A DNA stretch of 8,749 bases, from contig JAHIOK010000203.1 of the NCBI GenBank assembly GCA_018895315.1, positions 1-8,749 on the forward strand, read 5' to 3'. The notes beneath the pieces were generated by a model. That model was not told the DNA's origin, ran no database searches, and was given only the letters and a program-made list of their open reading frames with translations. Below, piece after piece: positions 1 to 4,465 of the stretch (its first letter is position 1; every line of letters begins with the position of its first letter). The translations under genes were made by a program, and so were the position numbers. This stretch comes from Actinomycetota bacterium (GTDB taxonomy: Bacteria > Actinomycetota > Actinomycetes > Actinomycetales > Microbacteriaceae).

Positions 1-2
1 TG

Positions 3-686
3 CGCCGCAAGCCGTTCTCGGTCGTGCTCTTCGATGAGATCGAGAAGGCACACCCCGACATCTTCAACTCGCTCCTGCAGATCCTCGAAGAGGGTCGCTT
101 GACCGATGGTCAGGGACGTGTCGTCGATTTCAAGAACACCGTCATCATCATGACGACCAACCTCGGCGCGCGCGACATCGCAGGCGGCCCGGTCGGATTC
201 CAGGTCGAGGGTGACAACGCCACCTCGTACGACCGGATGAAGGGCAAGGTAAACGAAGAGCTCAAGCGGCACTTCAAGCCCGAGTTCCTCAACCGCGTCG
301 ACGACATCATCGTGTTCCCGCAGCTCTCCAAGCCGGAGCTCGTGCAGATCGTGGATCTGTTCACGAAGCGCCTCGCCGACCGCCTGCTCGACCGCGACAT
401 GACGATCGAGCTGTCGCAGCCCGCGAAGGAGCGCCTCATCGAGATCGGATTCGACCCCGCTCTCGGCGCCCGGCCCCTCCGCCGTGCGATGCAGCGCGAG
501 GTCGAAGATCGCCTGAGCGAGAAGATCCTGCACGGCGAGCTGAACGCGGGCGACCACGTGAAGGTCGACTTCGCGGCCGGCGAGTTCGCCTTCGACACCG
601 CCCCGCGCGGAGAGAAGGTCGCCGTCGGCGTTGCGACGGGCGGCGAGATCGCGGTCACACCGGATCTCGCGATCACCTCCGACTGA
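3..686 (+). CDS. clpC: ATP-dependent Clp protease ATP-binding subunit ClpC, C-terminal part
   Basis: This is the last 227 residues of a ClpC-type AAA+ unfoldase; the gene starts left of the window. ClpC hexamers unfold substrates and feed them to ClpP in the cytoplasm. Visible parts belong to the second ATPase domain: the Walker B motif VVLFDEIEKAHPD at the start of the fragment, GRLTDGQGRVVDF, the sensor-1 asparagine in IIMTTNLGARDI, the conserved FKPEFLNRVDDIIVF stretch, and the sensor-2 arginine in GFDPALGARPLRRAMQREVED. The tail after GDHVKVDF is not strongly conserved in this family. Reading is open from base 3, so the GTG at 24 is an internal valine, not a start. A hairpin terminator follows 12 bp after the stop. 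Family and subunit type are confident; ClpC rather than ClpB is chosen from the C-terminal sequence and the actinobacterial context. Confidence 0.95.
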   Translation, partial: RRKPFSVVLFDEIEKAHPDIFNSLLQILEEGRLTDGQGRVVDFKNTVIIMTTNLGARDIAGGPVGFQVEGDNATSYDRMKGKVNEELKRHFKPEFLNRVDDIIVFPQLSKPELVQIVDLFTKRLADRLLDRDMTIELSQPAKERLIEIGFDPALGARPLRRAMQREVEDRLSEKILHGELNAGDHVKVDFAAGEFAFDTAPRGEKVAVGVATGGEIAVTPDLAITSD

Positions 687-698
687 CCACCCAGTACA

Positions 699-735
699 AC
701 GAAGAGCGGATGCTGCGAAAGCATCCGCTCTTCGT
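699..735 (+). terminator. Hairpin terminator after clpC
   Basis: A perfect 15-bp inverted repeat (arms 699-713 and 721-735, left arm ACGAAGAGCGGATGC) encloses a seven-base loop TGCGAAA. It lies 12 bp after the clpC stop. There is no long T-run, only TTCGTCGTT at the end of the right arm, which is common for terminators in GC-rich actinobacteria. The right arm also covers the likely -35 region of the next gene. Confidence 0.85.
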
Positions 736-754
736 CGTTGCGGGCCAGCGGCCG

Positions 755-766
755 TAGGGTTGTCAG
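755..766 (+). promoter_or_regulatory. Leaderless promoter of the N-acetylglutamate synthase gene
   Basis: TAGGGT (755-760) fits the actinobacterial -10 pattern TANNNT and ends six bases before the ATG at 767. Transcription would therefore begin at or next to the A of the start codon. No good Shine-Dalgarno sequence is seen. The -35 region would fall in the right arm of the clpC terminator hairpin. Confidence 0.55.
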
Positions 767-1276
767 ATGGATGAATTCACGGTCCGGCCGGCACGTGCGG
801 CCGATGTGCGCGGCATTCAGTCGCTGCTCGAGCCTTTCGTCCATCGGCGCATCCTGCTCGGCAAAGACCCGGTCGTGTTGTACGAGGCCGTCCAGCAGTT
901 CGTCGTCGCCGAAGACGCGTCCGGCGCGCTGATCGGATGCGGCGCGCTCCACGTGATGTGGGAAGACCTGGGCGAGGTGCGCACCCTCATCGTCGCCGAC
1001 GCCTGGTTGCACCGCGGTGTCGGGCGAGTGATCGTCGACGCCCTCGAGGCGAATGCGCGCACGCTCGGGCTCTCCCGGCTGTTCTGCCTCACGTTCGAGG
1101 TCGACTTCTTCACCCGCCGGGGGTTTTCGCCGATCGGCGAGCAGGTGGTCGATCCCGACGTCTATTCGCAGCTCGTGCGCAGTCCTGACGAGGGCATCGC
1201 CGAATTCCTCGACCTCGCGCACGTCAAGCCCAACACGCTCGGCAATACGCGCATGCTCAAGAGCCTGTCGCGCTGA
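767..1276 (+). CDS. argA: Amino-acid N-acetyltransferase (N-acetylglutamate synthase, GNAT type)
   Basis: A 169-residue single-domain GNAT enzyme that probably acetylates L-glutamate with acetyl-CoA, the first step of arginine biosynthesis, in the cytoplasm. It resembles the short stand-alone synthases of actinobacteria (Mycobacterium tuberculosis Rv2747 type), not the long E. coli ArgA with its kinase-like domain. Visible features: N-terminal FTVRPARAADVRGI (4-17); the family block MWEDLGEVRTLIVADAWLHR (64-83), which runs into the acetyl-CoA loop RGVGR (83-87); FTRRGF (115-120); and the typical C-terminal KPNTLGNTRML (154-164). The length matches the family. The ATG at 767 is supported by the -10 element six bases upstream and by the alignment of the N-terminal strand. 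It is flanked by terminators and promoters, so it is probably monocistronic. The symbol argA is given by function; a related amino-acid acetyltransferase cannot be fully excluded. Confidence 0.88.
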   Translation: MDEFTVRPARAADVRGIQSLLEPFVHRRILLGKDPVVLYEAVQQFVVAEDASGALIGCGALHVMWEDLGEVRTLIVADAWLHRGVGRVIVDALEANARTLGLSRLFCLTFEVDFFTRRGFSPIGEQVVDPDVYSQLVRSPDEGIAEFLDLAHVKPNTLGNTRMLKSLSR

Positions 1277-1290
1277 GCGGTGCCTGAATC

Positions 1291-1300
1291 GGGCGCGCCC
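1291..1300. repeat. Perfect 10-bp palindrome GGGCGCGCCC
   Basis: A self-complementary decamer in the 62-bp gap between the N-acetylglutamate synthase gene and the membrane-protein gene. It is too short and has no loop, so it is not a convincing terminator. It could be a protein-binding site or chance in GC-rich DNA. Nothing else is seen in this gap apart from the -10 element at 1327. Confidence 0.3.
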
Positions 1301-1326
1301 TCCCGCCTCGACACGGTCGTCCCGCT

Positions 1327-1338
1327 TACCCTGGCTCC
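1327..1338 (+). promoter_or_regulatory. Leaderless promoter of the membrane-anchored protein gene
   Basis: TACCCT (1327-1332) fits TANNNT and is followed by six bases and the ATG at 1339, the same geometry as at 755 and 2296. No Shine-Dalgarno sequence is present. A weak TCGACA (1308-1313) sits 13 bases upstream, too close for a standard -35. Confidence 0.5.
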
Positions 1339-2046
1339 ATGAGCAGCCCTTCGCCGCGGCGGCATTCACCCGCGGTCTACCGCCGTCGGCGGCTGGTTCT
1401 GCTTCTGGCGGTGGCGATCGTGGTGGCCGCCGTCGTGTGGCTGCTGGTTGCTCAGCCGTGGCAGGGCAATGCCGCCGAGCGCTCGCAGCCGATGACGACC
1501 GCCACCGATGGTGCGGCGTCCGCGCTTCCGGTACCGAGTGACACCACGCCGCCCGAGTCGCCTCCCGCGACCCCGTCGGCGCCCGCTTCTGACGCCACGA
1601 CCCCGCCCGCCGCGGTGCCCGACGCCGCCCCGGCTGCGCAGGCCTGCACGGCGGGGGACGTGACCGTGGATGCCGTCACAGACCAGAGCACTTATCCACA
1701 GGGACAGAACCCCAAGCTGTCGATCCGGCTGACCAACCACGGCGGAGCCGACTGCACGATGAACGTCGGCAGCACGACGCAGAAGTTCACCATCATGAGC
1801 GGCAGCGACACGTGGTGGCGGTCCACCGACTGCCAGACCGCGCCCAGCGACATGACCGTTCTGATCGCCGCGGGACAGACGGTATCCAGCGCCACTCCCA
1901 TCACCTGGGACCGCACCCGCTCGTCCGTATCGACGTGTGACGCGACGAATCGACAGCGCGCGCCGGGCGGCGGTGCGTCGTATCATCTGTCTGTATCGAT
2001 CGGCGGGGTGGCCTCATCCGGCTCGACGCAGTTCCTTCTCTACTAA
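1339..2046 (+). CDS. Membrane-anchored protein with Pro-rich stalk and four-cysteine extracytoplasmic domain
   Basis: A 235-residue protein of unknown function. Residues 1-18 are basic (YRRRR at 14-18), followed by one hydrophobic segment (about 19-38), so it is probably anchored in the membrane with the C-terminus outside. Residues about 45-100 form a low-complexity stalk rich in Pro, Ala, Ser and Thr. Residues about 101-235 look like a beta-sandwich: alternating hydrophobic strands, LSIRLTNHGGADC, and a strand-like end STQFLLY. Cysteines at 103, 139, 165 and 200 are the only ones in the protein and could form two disulfides, which suits an exported domain. It resembles the short exported domains of actinobacteria sometimes grouped as DUF4232-like, but I cannot assign it firmly. 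The ATG start follows a -10 element by six bases. No enzymatic motif is seen. Confidence 0.85.
   Translation: MSSPSPRRHSPAVYRRRRLVLLLAVAIVVAAVVWLLVAQPWQGNAAERSQPMTTATDGAASALPVPSDTTPPESPPATPSAPASDATTPPAAVPDAAPAAQACTAGDVTVDAVTDQSTYPQGQNPKLSIRLTNHGGADCTMNVGSTTQKFTIMSGSDTWWRSTDCQTAPSDMTVLIAAGQTVSSATPITWDRTRSSVSTCDATNRQRAPGGGASYHLSVSIGGVASSGSTQFLLY
1692..1700 (+). promoter_or_regulatory. DnaA-box sequence TTATCCACA inside a coding region
   Basis: An exact match to the bacterial DnaA box TTATCCACA. It lies in the membrane-protein gene and is followed by GG, so the 11-mer TTATCCACAGG is repeated at 2082-2092. It encodes Thr-Tyr-Pro-Gln here and may be incidental. Functional binding is unproven. Confidence 0.4.
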
Positions 2047-2094
2047 GACGGACCCCTTGTCCATTGAATCGTGACATGGAGTTATCCACAGGTT

Positions 2095-2114
2095 TGTCCC
2101 CCGAAGAGGGGACA
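2095..2114. repeat. Inverted repeat TGTCCCC-N6-GGGGACA
   Basis: Perfect 7-bp arms (2095-2101 and 2108-2114) around CGAAGA, starting four bases after the DnaA box. It could form a small hairpin or be an operator. Its GTCCCC core recurs at 2175, 2200 and 2261. Confidence 0.5.
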
Positions 2115-2141
2115 GACAATTCACACGCGCGGGACCTAGTC
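2113..2141 (+). promoter_or_regulatory. Possible promoter inside the intergenic region
   Basis: CAGACA (2113-2118, four of six bases matching TTGACA), a 17-base spacer and TAGTCT (2136-2141, matching TANNNT) would start a transcript near A2148. No open reading frame begins directly downstream, so it would drive a non-coding RNA or a longer leader for the gene at 2308. The TTGACA at 2141-2146 has no usable -10 at standard distance. Confidence 0.3.
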
Positions 2142-2170
2142 TTGACATAGCTCTCCGAAGTTCTGGTCGT

Positions 2171-2211
2171 CGTTGTCCCCAGCAACGCATGCCGATATCG
2201 TCCCCAGCGAT
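2171..2211. repeat. Two mini-hairpins sharing the loop TCCCCAG
   Basis: CGTTG-TCCCCAG-CAACG (2171-2187) and ATCG-TCCCCAG-CGAT (2197-2211) have different stems but the same seven-base loop, 25 bases apart. The stem sequences differ while pairing is kept, so this is not a simple direct duplication. A related GTCCCCAA sits in the loop of the larger hairpin at 2241-2288. Confidence 0.5.
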
Positions 2212-2240
2212 CCGGCGTCGATCTAAACGGTGAGCGTAAT

Positions 2241-2288
2241 GGGCCCTCTCGAGTCATCCAGTCCCCAATGGAGTATTCGAGAGGGCCC
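2241..2288. repeat. Long GC-rich inverted repeat upstream of the SseB-like gene
   Basis: Perfect 12-bp arms GGGCCCTCTCGA (2241-2252) and TCGAGAGGGCCC (2277-2288) extend inward by one G-T and one T-A pair. The 20-base loop contains a nested TCCA-N8-TGGA pair (2257-2272). It could end transcription from the left or act as an operator, because it stops seven bases before the -10 element at 2296 and covers the -35 position. There is no T-tract after it. Confidence 0.7.
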
Positions 2289-2295
2289 TATCTCG

Positions 2296-2307
2296 TAGGC
2301 TGGACCG
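2296..2307 (+). promoter_or_regulatory. Leaderless promoter of the SseB-like gene
   Basis: TAGGCT (2296-2301), six bases, then ATG at 2308. There is no Shine-Dalgarno sequence. The same layout occurs at 755 and 1327. Confidence 0.55.
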
Positions 2308-2721
2308 ATGGCTGCGGCATCCGGCAAGAAGCGCGCGAAGCGCCCGCCCCTGGAGTTTCGCAATACCGCTCTCGGCGACGCGCTACAGACGCAGGACATG
2401 GCGGCGGTGGCTTTCGCTCTGCGCCACGGCCCGACCGTCGTTCCTCTCATGCGCGCCGGCATGCGCGATGACCCTCGCGATGCGGGTGAGGTCTGGACCT
2501 ATCGCGATCCGGCAACGGGCGACGTCGCGCTGCTGCTGTTCAGCGATGCCATCCACAAGCCCGAGACGTTGCCTCCGGCGGTGAGCCTTCAGTCGCCGGC
2601 ATGGCTGCGCGCGTTCCTGAGTGCGCACAGCGACGAGGTGAAGACGGTGTTCTTCGACATCGCAGGCCCGCATCCGATGCAGGCGACGCCGGACGACATC
2701 ATCCGAGCGCTCGACGCCTGA
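2308..2721 (+). CDS. SseB-like small protein of unknown function
   Basis: A 137-residue soluble protein. After a basic N-terminal tail (GKKRAKR, 6-12) it follows the pattern of the SseB N-terminal domain: NTALGDALQTQD (19-30), a loose middle, EVWTYRDPATGDVALLLFSDAIHKP (61-85, the two strands and following helix), and a C-terminal VKTVFFDIAGPHPMQATPDDIIRAL (111-135). The role of such domains in actinobacteria is unknown, and I assign none. The start is set by the -10 element six bases upstream. It converges with the permease gene, with only six bases between the stops and no terminator seen there. The family call is fairly likely, not certain. Confidence 0.8.
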   Translation: MAAASGKKRAKRPPLEFRNTALGDALQTQDMAAVAFALRHGPTVVPLMRAGMRDDPRDAGEVWTYRDPATGDVALLLFSDAIHKPETLPPAVSLQSPAWLRAFLSAHSDEVKTVFFDIAGPHPMQATPDDIIRALDA

Positions 2722-2727
2722 GCCCGG

Positions 2728-4284
2728 TCACGGAGTGCCGTCGAAGACCTCGGACTCCATCGCGTCGTATCCCTCTCCCTGCGGGTCGCCGTGCTGCCCG
2801 CCGGAGATCGCATATTCCTCTTCCGGTGAGAGCACGAGCCGGTGGCGGAAGAACAATGCGAAGCCGATCAGGATGACGACGTAGACGATGGCGATCGCGA
2901 TGATGGCAGGCTGGAATGCGACGTTCAGGAGGAAGCCGACGAAGATCAGCGCCGCGATCACGGCGGCGATGACGGCGCCCGGAATACCCCACGGGCTCCG
3001 GTAGGGACGCTGGGCGTTCGGATACTTCTTGCGCAGGATGACGAACGAGATCATCTGCAGGAGGTAGGCGAGTACGGCGCCCCACACGGCGATGTTCAGG
3101 ACGATCGCACCGGCCACTGCACCCGCACCCTGGTTGAGATTGGTGAGGATGTCGAGCACGAGGAGTGCGAGGAAGCCGATGGCAGCGCCCACAACGAGCG
3201 CCACCCACGGGGTCTGCCGCTTGCCGGTGAGGGACAGGAAGCGGGGGTAGTAACCCGCGCGGGAGAGCGAGTACATGTTGCGCCCGTAGGCGAACATGAT
3301 GCCCTGCAGTGAGGCGAACAACCCGATCAGGGCGAACAGCGCCAAGGCGGCGGCGACACCGTCACCGACGATCGCGCGGAAGCCATCGAGCAGCGGTTCG
3401 GCCGAGACACCCATGGCTTCGGCGCCGATCACCCCGGTGTTGAGGAAGAGCACGAGGAGACCGGTCACGATCAGGGTGCCGCGAGCCCAGAATCCGGCGC
3501 GCGGGATGTCGCGCACGGGGTTGTGCGACTCTTCGGCTGCCAGCGGCAGCTCTTCGATGCCGAGGAAGAACCACATCGCGAACGGGAGCGCGAACAGGAT
3601 CGGCAGCACACCGTGCGGGAGGAACTCCGTCTCACCCGGGTCGGGAGCGATGTTCCACAGGGAGTCCCAGGAGAAGGCGCCGGATGTCAGCGCCATGATC
3701 GAGAAGACCACGATGATGCCGATCGAGATGATCGACACGATGATCGCGAAGCGGAAAGAGATTGCGGCGCCGGCGGCATTGAGCGCGATGAAGGCGAGGT
3801 AGAGGATGATCCACCACGCCCAGTTCGGCATGGAGAATCCGAGTAGCTCGCTGGTGATGGCATCCGCATACGACGCGGAGAAGTAGACGATCACCGCCGT
3901 CGTGGCGACGTACTCGATCGTCTCGGCTGCGCCGGTGACGAGACCGCCCCACGGTCCCATTGCCGAGCGGGCGAACGAGTAGGCGCCGCCGGTGTGCGGC
4001 ATCGCGGCGGCCATCTCACCGATCGAGAAGATCATGCCGTAGTACATGACCACGAGGATCGCGAAGGCGATCAACATGCCGCCGAAGCCGGCGGAGGCGA
4101 TGCCGAAGTTCCAGCCGGAGAAGTCGCCCGAGATGACGGCAGCCACGGCGAGGCCCCAGAGGCCCCAGACTCCCGCCGATCGTTTGAGCGTTCGCTTCTC
4201 GAAATAGCCGTCGCCGGCGCGGGTATAGGTCGCGCCCGCGACCTTTTTCGATCCGTGATGCGAGGATGACTTCGGCTCGGACAT
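2728..4284 (-). CDS. APC-superfamily permease, ethanolamine-permease-like
   Basis: A 518-residue integral membrane transporter with about 12 hydrophobic segments, the first at about 38-63 and the last at about 460-479. Family features: the TM1 region AVAAVISGDFSGWNFGIASAGFGG (47-69 region), EMAAAMPHTGGAYSFAR (90-106), the loop GIEELPLAAEESHNPVRDIPR (242-262), and YGRNMYSLSRAGYYPRF (333-349). TM1 and the following segments are closest to the ethanolamine permease branch of the amino acid-polyamine-organocation superfamily. The substrate is therefore probably ethanolamine or another small amine, imported with an ion gradient. The acidic, Gly-rich tail (487-518) is not conserved. GGAGGT (minus strand, 4293-4288) lies just before the ATG. 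It is divergent from the gamma-glutamyl-amine ligase operon and shares its control region, so the two are probably co-regulated. Amino acid transport remains possible. Confidence 0.9.
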   Translation of the reverse strand: MSEPKSSSHHGSKKVAGATYTRAGDGYFEKRTLKRSAGVWGLWGLAVAAVISGDFSGWNFGIASAGFGGMLIAFAILVVMYYGMIFSIGEMAAAMPHTGGAYSFARSAMGPWGGLVTGAAETIEYVATTAVIVYFSASYADAITSELLGFSMPNWAWWIILYLAFIALNAAGAAISFRFAIIVSIISIGIIVVFSIMALTSGAFSWDSLWNIAPDPGETEFLPHGVLPILFALPFAMWFFLGIEELPLAAEESHNPVRDIPRAGFWARGTLIVTGLLVLFLNTGVIGAEAMGVSAEPLLDGFRAIVGDGVAAALALFALIGLFASLQGIMFAYGRNMYSLSRAGYYPRFLSLTGKRQTPWVALVVGAAIGFLALLVLDILTNLNQGAGAVAGAIVLNIAVWGAVLAYLLQMISFVILRKKYPNAQRPYRSPWGIPGAVIAAVIAALIFVGFLLNVAFQPAIIAIAIVYVVILIGFALFFRHRLVLSPEEEYAISGGQHGDPQGEGYDAMESEVFDGTP

Positions 4285-4352
4285 GCGACCTCCGGGGGAG
4301 TCGTGTGCGTCCGTGGACGCTTCGGGAGGGCGCCCGCCGACGCCTTGCCGAA

Positions 4353-4382
4353 ATTGTGGCGTCTATTGGTAGGTCCTGTCTA
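4353..4382 (-). promoter_or_regulatory. Likely promoter of the permease gene
   Basis: On the minus strand, TAGACA (4382-4377, five of six matching TTGACA), an 18-base spacer and CACAAT (4358-4353, four of six matching TATAAT) would start transcription near 4346, leaving a leader of about 60 bases. The -35 lies inside the inverted repeat at 4368-4384. Confidence 0.45.
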
Positions 4383-4394
4383 CCTTTGGAGGTA
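4368..4394. promoter_or_regulatory. Candidate operator: nested inverted repeats between divergent genes
   Basis: GGTAG-N7-CTACC (4368-4384) overlaps TACCT-N4-AGGTA (4381-4394). The half-sites TTGGTAGGT (4366-4374, counting the TT) and TTTGGAGGTAA (4385-4395) also form an imperfect direct repeat. The block covers the -35 of the permease promoter and lies just upstream of the operon -10, so one regulator could control both sides. No regulator gene is in the window. The regulator family is unknown. Confidence 0.5.
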
Positions 4395-4404
4395 AGTTCC
4401 TCGT

Positions 4405-4410
4405 TACAGT
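4405..4410 (+). promoter_or_regulatory. Possible -10 element of the amine-ligase operon
   Basis: TACAGT fits TANNNT and lies 55 bases before the ATG at 4466. A TTGGAG at 4386-4391 is too close (13 bases) for a normal -35, as seen in activator-dependent promoters. This is a tentative call. Confidence 0.35.
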
Positions 4411-4452
4411 TGAGTGCGTCGACCGGATGATCCTCGTCGTCCGACGCGCGAC

Positions 4453-4458
4453 AGGAGG
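4453..4458 (+). promoter_or_regulatory. Shine-Dalgarno sequence that fixes the ligase start
   Basis: AGGAGG ends seven bases before the ATG at 4466. This favours that start over the upstream in-frame ATG at 4427, which has no ribosome binding site. Confidence 0.75.
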
Positions 4459-4465
4459 AGATCGG

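Larger units (their letters stand above)
2057..2182. promoter_or_regulatory. Cluster of DnaA-box-like 9-mers in the intergenic region
   Basis: One perfect box TTATCCACA lies at 2082-2090. Near matches to the actinobacterial form TTGTCCACA are TTGTCCATT (2057-2065, two mismatches), TTGTCCCCC (2094-2102, two mismatches) and TTGTCCCCA (2174-2182 counting from the second T of GTTG, one mismatch at position 7). No replication gene or AT-rich unwinding region is seen, so this is not an origin. It could titrate DnaA or regulate a neighbouring gene; binding is inferred only. Confidence 0.35.
2148..2290 (+). ncRNA. Speculative small RNA of about 140 nt
   Basis: The stretch from the possible start near 2148 to the end of the GC-rich hairpin at 2288 has a promoter-like upstream element, two small hairpins with identical loops (2171-2187 and 2197-2211) and a terminator-like hairpin at the end. 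It contains no good open reading frame. This is only a structural guess: I recognise no known RNA family, and the terminal hairpin lacks a clear T-tract. Confidence 0.2.

Noticed and set aside
24..26. GTG as start of the first gene
   Set aside because: It falls inside the Walker B strand VVLFDE; the frame is open to the left edge, so the gene is cut by the window.
110..1369. 419-codon minus-strand open frame over clpC and the acetyltransferase gene
   Set aside because: The opposite strand encodes recognisable ClpC and N-acetylglutamate synthase; the product has no family features.
2141..2146. TTGACA as a -35 element
   Set aside because: No TANNNT sequence lies 16-19 bases downstream.
2057..2211. 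Replication origin
   Set aside because: DnaA-like boxes are present, but there is no dnaA, dnaN or similar gene, no AT-rich unwinding stretch and too few good boxes.
2171..2211. CRISPR array
   Set aside because: There are only two short repeat units of 15-17 bases with different stems, no regular spacer-repeat pattern and no cas genes.
4427..4465. Upstream ATG as start of the ligase
   Set aside because: It would add 13 residues (MILVVRRATGGDR) without a ribosome binding site, whereas AGGAGG is well placed for 4466.
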